In this document: positions 1 to 13,293 of the stretch, piece by piece
Layout of the letters: every line of letters starts with the position of its first letter
Position numbering within the stretch: position 1 is the first letter of the stretch
NCBI RefSeq assembly: GCF_009727055.1
Contig: NC_052356.1
Span: 1,256,780 to 1,320,779, forward strand
Direction of reading: 5' to 3'
DNA length: 64,000 nt
DNA from: Benincasa hispida
Lineage: Eukaryota > Streptophyta > Magnoliopsida > Cucurbitales > Cucurbitaceae
The notes under the pieces: generated by a model
Seen by the model: only the letters and a program-made list of their open reading frames with translations
Told to the model about the DNA's origin: nothing
Databases searched by the model: none
Made by a program: the position numbers and the translations under genes

Positions 1-433
1 CAAGGGATTCAACCCCTTTAATTGGTATCAAAGACAAGTTTTGCTATAAATTTATTTCTTGAATTTAATACAGAAAAGAGATGGTGGGTATTTTTATATT
101 GTATATATGATGTATACTACGGTTTGTTTAATAGAAATTTTCGAGTATTAGCACTTAGATTTTAGGATTTTTCATTCTTGAGATCGATGTAAAGGCTTGG
201 TGTTCTGAGAATTTTAATTTTGTTATCAAGTCTATAAGTCCGTACAGATCGATGACAAAAGTTGCAAAGAAGATTGGTCAAATTTGGATATGGAATTGCA
301 TTGAATAGAAGATGTGAAATTCGATTCTGTATAACAGCACTACGATGCCTCCGTGGAAGGCCACAACATCGTAGTGCTATGGCACAGTGCTACGACACAA
401 GACCAACAATGCTATGCTTTGCCATATCGCAGC
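1..433. other. Repeat-derived flank left of the Athila element, with a possible copia primer site
   Basis: No gene is visible. Positions 23-33 read TGGTATCAAAG, close to the TGGTATCAGAGC primer site of Ty1/copia elements (initiator tRNA-Met). The window may therefore start in a copia LTR/leader. The right part (about 330-433) carries short words such as GCACTACGATG and ATCGTAGTGC. These resemble the GTTGCAACGCT-type words seen to the right of the Athila insertion at 16272-16340. That fits one older element split by the 434-16266 insertion. Confidence 0.35.
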
Positions 434-1915
434 TGATAACATGTAGAAACAAGTTATTTGACCTCTTTTATCTAAAACAATTAGAAAAAAAATTGGAAAA
501 TGTGACAACTTGGAAAGAAATTCATGAAAATAATAATATCATGAGATCACATGCGTAAAAAGTCTCACAATCCATGAAAGATGTAAAAATCATGCTCTTT
601 AGAAGTAGGAAATCTATTTATGCGATCATTGCAAAGGAAACCTTAACGCCAAAATTGGAATCACCTAGTTGAAAACATAGCTTCATGCGATAGATGACAT
701 GACGCATGGGCGGTGGAGGTCAAATCAGAGATCAAGTTAGTAACTGACAAGAAAGCTTCACGGTAGAGCCAATGAACTTCTGACGTGAAGTAGGGAGTGC
801 GTCAAGGTATGAAATTTAATGCATCCTATCAGCACAATCATTAGTGAGAGAGGAAAAAGGTGTTTCTTGGTGCCTATATATATTCAACAAAGATTTCCAT
901 GCAATTGATAACCAAGACATTAGAGAAAACTCTGCATAAATTCTCACTTCAGAAACATTTTCCTTCGAGCCCTCGTGAAATCTTGAGTGGAAGCTCAAGA
1001 TTTCTTCTAGAGAAAACCAAGGGGAGACTTCACCTTTAGCACAATCTTTCTGAAGTAGTCATCCACAATGTCGGAGGGAGTAAGGAATTGCATACCACGG
1101 CTTGATTCTCTATCTCTATCTCTCTTTTTTTCTACATTTGTTATTTATATTGTGTAAAACGTTGAAATAATTCTTTTTATCAATATGAATGCATCTATAG
1201 TTTATCTTTTATCCATCGCTCCATCTTTCACCATGAGCAACTAATTTCTTTATGGGTTGAAAAATATTGCAACTAACATGAACTAAGGAAAGCTTAATCG
1301 TGCATTCACCTTGTTTTATGTATGCTTTATAAACTATTTGAATAAGTCAAAAAATTGTTCTAAATAAAATGAATGTATGTTTGAAAAAGTAAAGGATTTA
1401 GACTGCATAAAACAAGAAGAGATTATCTTTAGAAATAAAGAGACATCTTTTGCATCAAATACTCATTGCATGCATCCTAGAAATAGGATATGGTGGCTAA
1501 ATACACTGGGAAGTGTAGGTTATGATTTTCGAGTGATTATCTTGAACACATGGTTTATGCAGTTACTTAGGAATTTTTAGTGAATATTTTTCTCAACCCT
1601 ATCTTTATTCATTTGAAATCTATATCTCTCCGCATAGACTATTTCACTTATGATTGGGATACCCATCACATCTATCACCATTTATTTTAGCGAGAGAATA
1701 GAAAGAAAATCATTGCATATTTAACAAACAGTTTGCATCAAGATCGAAGCGATTATTGTCAATGCATCAATAGAATGGAATCCCTGAGTTTGATCCTAGA
1801 CTCACCAGGATTCTAATTGGATTTATACTTAGGTCTAACTAGATAAATAATGCATTCATAAGATAGTACAGAGCGCTCAAATCATCGCATAGATAAAACA
1901 CATCAAAACATATCA
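434..1915 (+). repeat. 5' LTR of the Athila-type element
   Basis: A 1482-bp LTR that starts TGATAAC and ends ATATCA. It matches 13294-16266 along its length once the insertion at 14075-15562 is removed from the right copy. Shared landmarks are the motif ATTCATGAAAATAATAATAT (near 520 and 13385), the run CTCTATCTCTATCTCT (near 1110 and 13967), and the pre-terminal stretch around GTACAGAGCGC (near 1866 and 16216). Confidence 0.87.
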
Positions 1916-1918
1916 AGT

Positions 1919-1941
1919 TTTTGGCACCATTGCTGGGATTG
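1919..1941 (+). promoter_or_regulatory. Primer-binding site of the Athila-type element
   Basis: Starting a few bases after the 5' LTR, the sequence reads TTGGCACCATTGCTGGGATT. This matches, with a few substitutions, the TGGCGCCGTTGCCGGGGA signature found just inside Athila-type elements. In a working element it would pair with the 3' end of a host tRNA to prime minus-strand DNA synthesis. The tRNA was not identified here. Confidence 0.7.
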
Positions 1942-2059
1942 CGGTAACTAAGTTACACTAAAATTTATGTTTCTGACTTTCACAGGTCTTGATTTTTGAC
2001 GTATTGTACCGTAATCTGTGAAAATGGTACAAATATTTTATGAGTGAGGGATCAACACT

Positions 2060-5000
2060 TGAGCTAATATACAATCTAGAGATCAGGAGGACCTTTCCCA
2101 TAAGAAAAAGAGCAAATAAGAAAAGAAGACAAAGGAACAAGGCTAGGATAGTAGATCAACGAAATAATCTAGAATAGCCAAATGCAGTAATCAATGATAA
2201 TGTGGATGCTCTCGCTAACCCCGTTCTTCTAGCTAATGATCGCAATAGATCCATCACGGACTATGTTTCACCAATCATATATGATTTCTCACTTGGAATT
2301 ATGCATCTGTTCAGATAAAAAATTTACATCGTTAATAAACCCCAAATCGATTAAAAGAATACTTTTAAATCACTGAAACCTACTTCTTATACTAACAAGT
2401 AGCATAAGCAGCAAGTACAGGGTCAAACCACAGAGAGACCAAGAATTAAATCTCTCCTAAGCTAAATTTGACTATGGAAAGCAGTAAGAAATGGGTTCTG
2501 GTTTTGGATAAAATGAAAACATGCAAGAAATTAAAATGCAACGGATAAATGTAAACAGAGATTGGTCTATCTAGTTTCTAGAGTCATTCAATGCAATTTC
2601 TATCCTCTACTCCTGTAACTTAAACATCCAACCAATTCATACGTGCACAAGAACTGGCTCGATTCGATCTAACTAGCCTCGATAGTGGTAGATAAGTAGC
2701 AAGAATCTAACCAAGAAAGCGTCCTAATTATTAATTAAGGTCGAAAAGGTCATATCCTAACTAATCTACATGCTTCTAAATTCTATTGGGTTCAATAGCG
2801 GCCATATAGAACTAAAAATAATTGCATTATTGTTCAGGATTCAATTGTATCGATTAATTGTCAAGAAATCCATATTCAATTAACTAATTTTATCTTTGAA
2901 CCTAGCAATTAGCACATTCTAGGAATAACCATTAAATGCACAATTAACTAATGCTACTTGATTGATTTTAGCTAGACATTTAAGTAAGATGTGACGTAAC
3001 TAAAAATTGATTAGTCATGCACGATTATGCATGAACAGTCAACCTCGCAATCACATGTATATAAATTAAATCGGATTCAAAGAAGACGCAAATTCAACAT
3101 GCCATTCATTCAAGAAAACAAAATTCTGAAGAAATTAGCAAAGAATTAAAACTTCAAAAACTAGATAAAAAATCATTACCTCGAGCAATTCATAGACAAA
3201 TTGAAGAGGAAGATCCATTCCATTATTTACAATCCAAAAGAAAATAATAATCTAACCTAAAGATACAAAAAAGATAAAGGAAGGGGAAGAACTAACAACC
3301 ACTCATCGGCCTCCATTAGATTTTGCATCCCCCTTTGACCTAAAATGGAAGAAAGTATAAATAGAAATCAGTCGGAGTGTTGCAACGCTATGGATAGTGT
3401 TGCAATGCTGTTATGTAGCTGACCCTCGAACGTTGGGCGAAGGATGCAACATTGGCCTGACGCTTGGTTGTGCAAGAGGCGCGCGTGCAAACGCTGAGAA
3501 TTCCGTCAAAACTCATAGTATTGTAACACTCTTGGCAGCATTGCAATGCTGCCCTATATCCGTAGCTACTACCTTTCAGCATTGGTTTAGTGGTGGGCTA
3601 AAGTATTGATGAGCATTGCGACGCTTATGTTAGGGGCAGTTTGGTCATTTTTACTCCTTTGAAGTCCAGAGGCTCAAATTACCTCCAAATTACTTCAAAT
3701 TAACCCCATTTGGCTTTAAATGCTTGGTTTTACCTGTTGGTTGCTCGATACCTATAAAATAAGATAATTAACATTAAAAATCTACTAACGAGCTTGAGTT
3801 AAGCTAGGAATTATAGTTTTTTTTTAGAGTTATCAGAGTCCAACACTAGATGGTTCCAGGTTTGAGATGAAACCTGTCAAGCTTCAGATGATTAAGGTAA
3901 CTGGACAATTTGGAGGGAGATAAGGCGAAGACCTTCATGCTCGCTTAAGAAGTTTCATCAAAATCTACAATACATTCGTATTCTTCAACATTACTCTTGA
4001 AGAAGTTAGGCTCACCTTATTCCCATTTTCACTACGAGACGATTCCAGGAAGTGGGCTTATTCACTTAAACCTGGTGAAATCCCATCATGGGAACAAGTC
4101 GTGAAAAAATTTATGAAGAAATATTTTCCACCTACAAAAAATGCAAAAAGGAGAAGGGAAATCACAAATTTTCAATAGGAAGAGAATGAAACATTAAGTG
4201 ACACATGGGCGAGGTTTAAAAGGCTAGTAAGTGATTTTCCACATAATGGACCCCTTGATTGTTTACAAATGGAGATTTTTTTTATTATGGCTTGAATTCA
4301 GCATCTTAAACGACTGTAAACAATGCCACAAGACCATTTATTGGATAAAACTTATGTTGAAGCAAAAAACATCTTTGTTCGTATCTCAAAGAATCATGAG
4401 GACTGGAAGGAGAGCAAATATGGCTCAAGATCGAACGAGAAAGGAAGAAATGGACAACATAACGATGCCATCGCATCACTACAGATGTAGGTGAATGCGA
4501 TGTCTAGTTTGTTACAAGCAATGACAATGACAAAAATTGGCGTCAGAAATAGGCAAGTGAATGTTGTTACTCAGATGGCTAATGATAATTGCGCTCTTTG
4601 CGAAGAAGCTCACTCATACGAGTTATGCCCACGTAAACCACAATCTGTCTACGTTGTAAAAAATCATCCATTTTCAAATACCTACAACTCTGGTTGGCGA
4701 AACTACCTAAATTTCTCTTGGGGTGGAAATCAACAAGCACACGCCATCCATCATAGTTCCTAAAAAATGAACCACTTGGGTTCCATCAAGGACAAGATGG
4801 ACACCACCAGGTGTCAAGCTCATCGCAACCACCAACGACTACACCTTTAGAAAATATGTTAAAAGAATACATACAGAAAAATGAGGTGGTTCTGAAAAGT
4901 CAAGCGACATCCTTTCAAAATCTTGAACTTCGGATGGAGCAGATTGTCCAAGAATTGAAAAATAGATCACAAGTCTCACTACCAAACAACACTAAAGTTC

Positions 5001-5170
5001 CTGACACTGCAAGAAGTTCAGGAAAAGAACAATGTCACACAATAACATTAAGAAGTGGTCGCATAATGAAAAAATATCAGAAGGAAAAGTCAATAAAGCT
5101 TACTAAGACACATTCTTTTGATAAAAAGTAAATAAAGCTTACTAAGAAACAACCAGTGAAAGAAACTTAG
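2060..5170 (+). pseudogene. Degenerate Athila gag, split by a solo LTR
   Basis: Gag would form the retrotransposon's virus-like particle. The N-terminal part (about 2060-2303) encodes a basic stretch rich in Arg/Lys. The coding sense resumes at 3836 after a solo LTR, at the point where the target duplication predicts. The conserved gag core follows: a FEMKP-like block near 3862, then a stretch rich in FPFSLRD/KWAYSL residues near 4020-4070, then the WEQVVKKFMKKYFPP region near 4090-4130. A zinc knuckle of the form C-x2-C-x4-H-x4-C (CALCEEAHSYELC) is encoded near 4590-4628. A Gln-rich, coiled-coil-like segment follows at 4811-5090. Stops and frame changes occur throughout (for example near 3921, 4178 and 4765), so no Gag protein can be made. 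Confidence 0.75.
2308..3835 (+). mobile_element. Solo LTR (family G) inserted in the Athila gag
   Basis: A 1528-bp TG...CA segment, homologous along its length to the solo LTR at 14075-15562. Shared features are a CGTTAATAA start block, an AATTAAGGT block, CTCCAAATTACTT near the end, and a terminal GAGTTAYCA. The flanking 5-mers GCATC (2303-2307) and GAGTC (3836-3840) agree at three of five positions. Reading GAGTC as the original site restores the gag frame across the insertion. No internal retrotransposon sequence is present. It carries the GTTGCAACGCT-type words at 3370-3620. Confidence 0.75.
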
Positions 5171-5529
5171 ATACCATCGCATGAAAACCAAGAGGAACAT
5201 AGGGACTTATCTGCGATAGCTTCTACTTCGAAGGCATTAAATGAGGTGCAACTTCCTCCATAGCCACAAAGGTTGAGGATGAAGAACGATGAAAACTAAT
5301 TTCAATGCTTCCTGTGAGTGTTAAAGCAGTTGCATATTAAAATTTCACTTATCCAAGTAAAGGAGCAAATGCCATCTTATGCCAAATTCTTAAAAGATAT
5401 CATCTCAAAGAAAAGAAAGATGAGAAATTATGAGACTGTCGCACTAACACAACAATGCAATACAATTATACAAGAAAGTATTCCACAAAAAATATGAGAC
5501 CCAAGGAGTTTCACCATTCCCTGTTCCAT

Positions 5530-8500
5530 TGGAGGAGTTTACATAGGACAATCCTTATGCGACCTTGGAGCCAATATCAATCTCATGCCATTATCAATAT
5601 TTAAGCAACTGGGAATGGGAGAACTTATAGCCACAATGGTTACTTTGCAACTGGCAGACCATTCCTTGGTACATCCAAAGGGAAAATTAGAAGATGTGCT
5701 CATAAAAGTGGATAAATTCATCTTGTCAGCTGATTTCATTATATTAGACTATGAAGCTGATAAAGATATACCTATCATTTGGGGAAGACCTTTCCTATCC
5801 ACAAGAAGAATCCAAATTGATGAGTACAAGGGTGAAATCACCATGCAGGTTAATGGCCAGAAGATGAAGTTTAACATTCTTAAGGCGATGGAATATGAGG
5901 ATGAGATCAATGCATGCCAAATAGTTGAATTGGAAGAAGATTGGCCTTGTAGGTTAGAATTTGAAATTAACGAAGTGACGGAGTTGAAGGATAAAGCAAA
6001 CACAACATTTGAATCTTGTTATATGATAAAAAAGATGCAAAGGAATTTTGAACCTTTGGGCTTAGAAAACCGAGAAGGAAAAATCATGCCTTCACTCGAG
6101 CAATCGCCAGTTTTGGAGTTGAAAGTGCTCTCTACTCACCTGAAATATGTGTTCCTTGGTGAGAACGATACTTTACCTGTGATTATTTCAACAATGCCCT
6201 CGAAAGTAAAGGAAGATGCCCTCTTGAAAGTTTTAAAGAAATATATTAAGGCGATAGGGTGGACCCTAGTAGATATCAGGGGAATCAGCCTATCCTATTG
6301 TATTCACAAGATTAGAATCGAGGATGGAAAGGAAGACACTATTGAAAACCAATGGCTCAATCCTACGATGAAGGAATTTTTCAAGAAAGAAATTATTAAA
6401 TGGTTGAACGCAAAAGTTATTTTTTCGATTTCAGACAGTACATGGGCCAGTCTCGTACAATGCATCCCAAAAAAGGGCGAAATGACTGTAGTTCCCAATC
6501 AAAACAAGGAATTCATTTCGATGCATACGGTTACAGGTTGAAGAATATGTATGGACTATAGGAAGCTCAATGCAGCTACTAAGCAGGATCATTTTCACTT
6601 GCCATTTATTGATCAGATGTTGGACCGATTAGCAGGGAATGACTTCTTTTGGTTCCTAGATGGCTATACGAGGTGCAATCAAATCATGATTGTGCTCGAG
6701 GATTAAGAAAAAACAACCTTCACTTGCCTCTATGGGACATTTTTCTATTGGCGCATGCCCTTCGAGCTATAAAAGGCCCTGAGCACTTTTCAAACGTGTA
6801 TGATGGCCATCTTCTATGATTACCTTGAAGAGTCAGTTGAAATTTTCATGGACGACTTCTCAGTATACGATAGGACATATGAAGTATGTCTAGCTAATCT
6901 TGAGGAAATTTTGAGGTGATGTGATGACACCAATCTAGTCTTGAATTGGGAAAATTTCATTTCATAGTAACAGAAGGAATTGTGCTTGAGTATAAGGTGT
7001 CTAAATTCGGGCTGGAAGTTGACAGAGCTAAAATTGAAGCCGTAGAAAAGCTGCCATTGCCTATAAATGTGAAAACACTGAGAAGTTTTCTTGAACATGC
7101 TAGATTATACTGCATATTTGTTAAGGATTTCTCTAAAATTGCATGAACTTTGAATTTGTTGCTCGAAGTCAATGGACCTTTCGAATTTGATCACAACTGT
7201 TCAAGAACGTTTGAGACTTTGAAGCAAACACTGGTCACAATGCCTATTTTGATTGCACCAGACTAGTTAAAGCCATTTGAATTGATGTGCAATGAAAGTG
7301 ATTCAACGATGGGTGCAACTTTAGCCCAACTCAAAGACAAAGTGCTTCATCCAATCGTATATGTGAGCAAGACTCTTGACAGAGCACAAAAGAATTATAC
7401 TACAATTGAGAAAGAATTGCTCGCAGTGGTGTTTGCTGTGGAAAAGTTCAGACCATACTTGTTAGGATCGAAGGTGATTATCCATATTGATCACTCAGCA
7501 ATCAAGTATCTTATAACCAAAAAGGACACGAAGTTGCGTTTGATCAGATGGGTATTACTATTACAAGAATTTGATACTGAAATCATTGATTGCAAAGGAT
7601 CAAAAAATAAAGTTGTAGACCATCAATCGTGGCTTGAGAATATTGAATGTGATCATCGCCAGCCAGAGGTGAACGCTTATTTCCCCGATGAAGAAATATT
7701 AAAAATTGATGAGTTCTTGCCTGGGTATGCAAACATTGTCAATTTTCTGGTCTGCAAGCAATTTCTAGAGTATACGTCGCAACAGAAGAAGAAACTTATG
7801 CATGAATGCAAATTTTACCACTATGACAAGCAACATCTTTATAAAAGAGGCCCATATCATATTCAAAGGCAATGCATTCCAGAAACTCCTTTCATCACAT
7901 CTTATATTAATGCCATGAGTCACCATATGGTGGCCATTTTAGAGGTCAGTGCATAGCAACAAAAGTACTTCAGAGTGGGTACTATTGGCCTACACTTTTC
8001 AAAGATGCTAGGGATTATGTTATGAAGTGCGACAGCTGTCAATGCACTGGAAATATTTTCGGAAGAAATGAGATGTAGTTGAATGTTATCCTAGAAGTTG
8101 AATTGTTTGATGTATGGGGAATTGACTTTATGGGTCATTTTCCGCCTTCCAATGACCACAACTATATATATATATATATATTTGTTGGTTATGTTTCAAA
8201 ATGGGTTTAAAGCAATTTCATATGCTACAAATGATACGACAACAGTTTCAAAATTCCTACAGAAAACATTTTCACTTGCTTTGTCACCCCACGTGCCATC
8301 ATAAGCGAAAAAGGTACTCATTTCATTAACCGCGTTATCAGCAAGTTTCTGATTAAATATAATGTTCATCATAAAATTATGGCAGCTTACAATCCTGAAA
8401 CAAATGGACAAGCTGAGGTGTCCAATAGGGAGATCAAACCTATACTTGAAAAGGTTGTTAATTCAACACTTATGAAGTGGGCATAAAAGTTGGACGAGGC

Positions 8501-9010
8501 ATTATAGGCCTACCACGATGTATAAAATGCCTATTGGAATGTCTTCATATGTGCTTGTTTTCGGTAAAGCTTGCTAGTTGCCTTTAAAACTTGAACATAA
8601 GGCATTGTGGATCACCAAGAAGCTAAACTTTAATATGGAGGCCTTAGGGGAAGCAAGAAAACTGCAATTGCACGAGCTAGATAAGTGGAGATTACAGGCG
8701 GAACGTGAACATTTACAAAGAGCATATGAAGCGTTGGCACGACCAACACATTAGTAAGAAAAATTTTGAAGCTGGTCAAAAAGTCCTATTATTTAACTCA
8801 TGTCTCCGTCTATTTCTAAGAAAATTAAAATCGCACTGGTCAGGATCCTTTGTTATTAAGGAGATCTACCCTCATAGAGCGGTAGAGCTAACGCATGAAG
8901 ATGGGTTAAATGCATCTAAAGCTAATGGCAAAAGGATCAAGCCATATTTTGGAGGTGATTTCGATCGTGAAAAAGCCTCAATTGATCTGGAAAACCTAAA
9001 TGATGCTGAT
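5530..9010 (+). pseudogene. Degenerate Athila pol (protease, RT, RNase H, integrase)
   Basis: Pol would process Gag, copy RNA to DNA and integrate it. The retropepsin is encoded at about 5530-5880, with the active-site block DLGANINLMP near 5560-5590 and the flap/core block IIWGRPFLSTRR near 5775-5808. RT is spread over about 6400-7150: MDYRKLN-like near 6550 and the catalytic FMDDFS at 6845-6862, typical of Athila. RNase H covers 7190-7700. Integrase begins about 7780 with the zinc finger (C-x2-C, CDSC, near 8028) and continues through the catalytic core (GIDFMG near 8116, ending in a NPETNGQAE block near 8392-8418) and C-terminal domain to about 8990. Several in-frame stops are visible (for example 6538-6540, 6706, 7144, 7264 and 8486). 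A (TA)n run at 8164-8182 disturbs the integrase core. It is non-functional. Confidence 0.85.
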
Positions 9011-9365
9011 TGGAGAGTCCCTGCATTGAGAAAGTTGTCATCTTTTCAGAGACACATCATATCCTTTTTTTGTATCATTTTAGATTTTTCTTTTAGCTTA
9101 TTTATTAATTGATTGTTTTTTTGAATTTTTGTGAACAATAATTGCTTTATAAGATTAGATTTTTCTAGGTATAGTTAAGAACAAGGTTTAGACGCGGTGA
9201 GTATTACGATGAGTTTTGGAATGCGCTAAAATCTCAACTCAACGTATTCCAGTTAAACTCATCGCATGAGAGGGAACCTTGAACGAAAAAAATCTGACCG
9301 TTACGATGATTGTAATGACACCATCATGAGCGCTACCTGGCATTCTGACACATCACGTTCATTTA

Positions 9366-10080
9366 ATGCATATGTATCATGATGACATCAATCCTCAAGT
9401 CAAGCAATTAATCGTTTCCTCTCCCTCACGCGCCTATTTAAACCCCATTGTTTCCCTTGTCACCTTACACTTTCAAAGAACCCAAAACTCTTGCAATTTT
9501 CGACATGCCTCTATTCATCAATCATCACCTCCTTTTTTCCTCATCGAGCTTTCAGTTCAACCATATTCTCCTGCTGCACCAATGGCCCACCAAATGTCAC
9601 CTCCCTCGCTGCCACTTCCTTTTCATCCTACGAGGTGGTAACACCATTGACAAGCCTCTGTTGCATAACTTTCCTGATTGCCCCTGCGTCGGTGTATGCT
9701 CCACCGCCAAATGTGGTGGCTTCTCCACCATTTAGCCCTAACCTCCTCAGGCTTGCCTCCACAATCTGACTAAAACCTGCATTATCACGATCGTGATCAC
9801 CACAAGAACACGTTCTACCATAAACTTCTAAGCCAGTGAAGTAAGGTGAAGAGACGAGTGAGAAGTGTACAGAGATATTCTAAAAAATTTAAAGCCGCTC
9901 GAATCTCTTGACGATGAAGGTGTTGTAAACCAGTCCAACAAGGTGGGGGATGGATCATGTCTCTCCGCATGGGTTTAGCCATGCGGTGAGTGGCCTGGAG
10001 GTGCTAGCATCCAATGCACCAAGCCCTGTTAGTGTTAAGGAAGGGCTCCTTAAAAAGATGTTCACCGAATTTAGGAAAAG
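9366..10080. other. Spacer between integrase and downstream ORF in the Athila element
   Basis: The three overlapping + strand frames open at 9366-9769 are not supported as genes. They are pyrimidine-rich, mutually overlapping and match no family I recognise. In Athila-type elements this interval is usually non-coding or holds the start of the extra ORF. Confidence 0.5.
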
Positions 10081-10082
10081 AA

Positions 10083-12258
10083 GGCAAACAAGGACGTCAA
10101 GGTAGGTAATGAGAAGAAGGTAGTGACTCACTATTTTGACTTAATGAATGAAGATGAAGTGCCACTTCAGCAAAAGAATGCCAAGGACACAGAGGGAAAA
10201 GTGAGGAAAAAGTGACACCCAACTCTTCCGTAGAGCAGTTGGCCAAAAAATTTGCCATGAAGTCTAAGAAGGTTAAGGAGGGATTTCAGGAGCTAAGAAT
10301 GGGGCCTCATCACAAGCAAGGCCGGACGAGCCAATGGACAACGCAAAACGTGCCGCACTGGAGTTTGAAAAAGAATGGAGGAAAAAAAGCGATGAAGAAA
10401 AGAGAGATCACTGAGGAAGACTCAACGCATTAAGTGTAATTTGAAGAATATTCAAGAGAAAAAGTGGATATTGAGGAAGGAAGAAGAACAGAAGAAAAAG
10501 ACAGTTGGCAAGAAGAAACAGTTAGAGAAGATGGAAAAAGCCATAAAGAAAGAAGTGGCACAGAGAAAAATAGTGTCAAAGAGAGAAGATAAGAGCAAAG
10601 CACTCATAATCGAGGAGGAAGAAAGAACATCAAAGAAGAGGCCACTAATCTAACTTGAGATGGGATTTTTTTCCCGAGAATGCACCACTGGCCACCTTCA
10701 TCACAGATGTTGTAGATGCAATGGGGTGGAAAGACTTTTGCAAAGGGGCCAGAATGGTCAAGCCAGCAGTAGTTCGTGTGATCTATAATGGGATGCTTCA
10801 TTCAGAAAGATATAAAGTAGATGTTCACAATGCGAAAATTGGATTTGACTTCAGAAAAATCAATGATATATATAATTTGGATGATATCTCTGACGTCGAG
10901 GGAAAAAGAATCACCAATGAGCAAACTAATGAAGAACAAAAAGATGCGCTGAGAGTGATTGCCCAACTAGAGACCAAATAAACCACATCTGCTAAGGGAA
11001 TGAAGACTCTATCGTCACATAGCCTGCGCTTGAGGCAAACCTGTGGCTTTACTTCGTCAAAAGGAAGCTGCTCCCCACGATGCATGACTACTTGGTTTTG
11101 AGAGAATGCGTGATGGCAATTTACTGCATAATATGGTTGATTTCGAACAACGTTAGCCACAATATTGTAGGGTAGAATGGACTTCTTTCTCAAAAGAAAG
11201 GGGGCAACTGTTCTTCCCATCGCTGATTACAAGGTTGTGCACAATGCAGGGTTGGTTTGAAGAAGAAGAGTTAGTGGAAGTAAGAGGCGTACTCACAAGT
11301 CAGTCTCTCCACTACCTCTTGAGATTAGCAGCACATCAAGTCGAAAATCAACCGAAGCAGCCAGCAAAGCGGCGATCCCAACAACAAGCTCCATCTTCTT
11401 GAGAGCCTTCTCAACAAAAGAAGCGAAAAGTGATCATTTCACCAAGCGTTGATGAAAGGGTGATCATATCACCACAAGTTTAGAAGCCTCCTTCCCGCCG
11501 AAGAAAAACCTCATCACCTGAACCTAGGATAGACTCTCTCCCACCTTAGGACGAATTACGTAGAGAGTCCATCAGATAAGTTGATCTAAATAAGCACCTT
11601 TCCCCTCTTGAAGAACCCTCTCTCCCCATTTTGCCCATCGTACCAAAATTACCAATGCCTCCACCTTCCCCCAAAATCAAACAACAGGCTTTAGTCCCTG
11701 TGGAGCCAGTTTCAAGTGTCCAACCAACCATACCCACTGCTGATAACCCAAGCTTGCCAACTTCTACACTTAAAGTAGGCAATGGATCAAACATTGATGA
11801 GGCCAATGGACACCAAGCCGCTGAAAGAAGCCAACGCCAAAATCTCAACACGTCTGAAGATAAAGTGGACCCAGAAGTTAATGAGTGGTATAGATTCCTT
11901 CATGATGACCTCTACGAGCCTATCTTAAGTGGTCTTGATGAGTTGTTGCGACAGCAAAACACGATCACAAGTCAGATGAATGAATTGATGTGGTAACAAC
12001 AAAAACTCGTTAGGAAACACAATGAGTTAAAAGAATTTGTCCAACGCCAAGTTCAGGGTGTTTAACACCAACAAATTGTTACCAGAAGCATTATGTGCCA
12101 GCATGAGCAATTTCACTTTATGATTCAATTTTTCCAAGACGTTCTTACTCGCCTCATGGTTGGACCCGCCATTCCCCTGCATCTCCAAGCTTCTTTGCAA
12201 TTTCCAGAAGAAAACACACCACGACAAGAGCAAAATGATAGTGATACAGGCGAAAATT
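10083..12258 (+). pseudogene. Athila downstream (env-position) ORF, degenerate
   Basis: The second ORF of Athila-type elements; its function is unknown. The first part (10083-10650) encodes a Lys/Glu-rich coiled-coil-like stretch. A frameshift near 10650 leads to 10655-10981, the most conserved part, with a block around KPAVVRVIYNGML and a later FDFRKINDIYNLDD. This is the pattern of the family annotated in databases as 'putative plant transposon protein' (named from memory). The conserved part continues, frameshifted, to about 11230. The C-terminal part is Pro-rich (11631-11790), then acidic and Gln-rich (to about 12240). Several stops and frame changes are present. The position between integrase and the 3' LTR supports the Athila assignment. 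Confidence 0.65.
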
Positions 12259-13293
12259 AAATTTGAGGGTGTTTGATTTCCATTATTTTTATTTTTATAC
12301 TTGTCATCGCATTTAATATTTAATGATTATGAATTCCATTCCAAGTGCCAATTTTTCTTTGCCTTTTCTTTTGGCTCGTCTCTCACATATCTTTATTGTT
12401 CTCTTAATATTCTTCTTTGTTTGGCTACATTCCACAAATGACCTCAATGATAACACCATGCTACCAACGCAATGATTAGTATGACTAGTGTTAGTACTTA
12501 GCTTTAGGACTTTGCCTTAGGAAAAATTTCTTGAAGTTAGTATGCGTGCAAGCTTTATCTTAAACATCTTTTGCGATATCTTTCTGATGCCATTGCATAC
12601 TTCGATTTTTAGCAATGAGAACCTTGTTGTCTTCTAAATTTGGGGGTGGGAGAGGTTTGAGCTATATGCGTTCAAAAATTTGCTTTGAAATTTCATAAAA
12701 TCTTCTTATATTTTTTTAAAAATAAAATAAAATAAAATAAGAGAATGTGTTGAGATCAGAACCTGCTCGTAGTTAGATGTCTGCATGACACTCATTAGGG
12801 AAAGCTAGAACGAAGGTGGGAATCGTGATCGTAGAAAGTAATTGATCGAAACTTTGCTGCCTATAGTAAAAATTTTCAGATGCATGAGTTAAGTCTGAAA
12901 AGATCACCTTGCTCGTAGTTGGATGTCTGTATGACACGTGTGGGGGCAAGCCAGAACGAAGGTGAGATGCTCGGATCAACGCATGTTCAACCAAAATAAG
13001 GGCATCAAGGAGGATATTTTTTTTACTAAAATTTGAACCAAAAGTCCATTCCTTAAAACAGAATATAAGATAGCTTTGGAAATGAGTAAGGGATTTTTGA
13101 AAAATAAGCTTTCCATATCTAAAGGCTGGAAATATTTCCATAGATAAAAGAATGAAGTAAAGAAAAGCATTGGTCTAGCAAATCTAGAATAGGAAGCACT
13201 TTGAGAGGTCTAGGTGATACATCAAAACTATCAAGATATATTAGGACTTTAAATATATGCTTGAGGACATGCATTCTTTTAAATTTGAGGATG
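12259..13293 (+). other. 3' non-coding region and purine-rich tract of the Athila element
   Basis: No coding sense is visible. TTAAATTTGAGG at 13279-13290 immediately precedes the 3' LTR start and is the likely polypurine tract. Similar words occur at 12257-12270 and near 12637. A short direct repeat is present: about 60 bp around GCTCGTAGTTAGATGTCTGC at 12763 recurs at about 12911. Confidence 0.5.

Noticed and set aside
8156..8190. (TA)n run as a promoter
   Set aside because: It lies in the middle of the decayed integrase core and looks like microsatellite expansion.
9366..9769. Three overlapping + strand frames
   Set aside because: They are mutually overlapping in a pyrimidine-rich spacer of the Athila element; no family is recognised.
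10083..12258. Env-position ORF as a viral envelope gene
   Set aside because: No signal peptide, transmembrane segment or furin-like site is visible. The conserved part matches the plant transposon ORF pattern of Athila-type elements.
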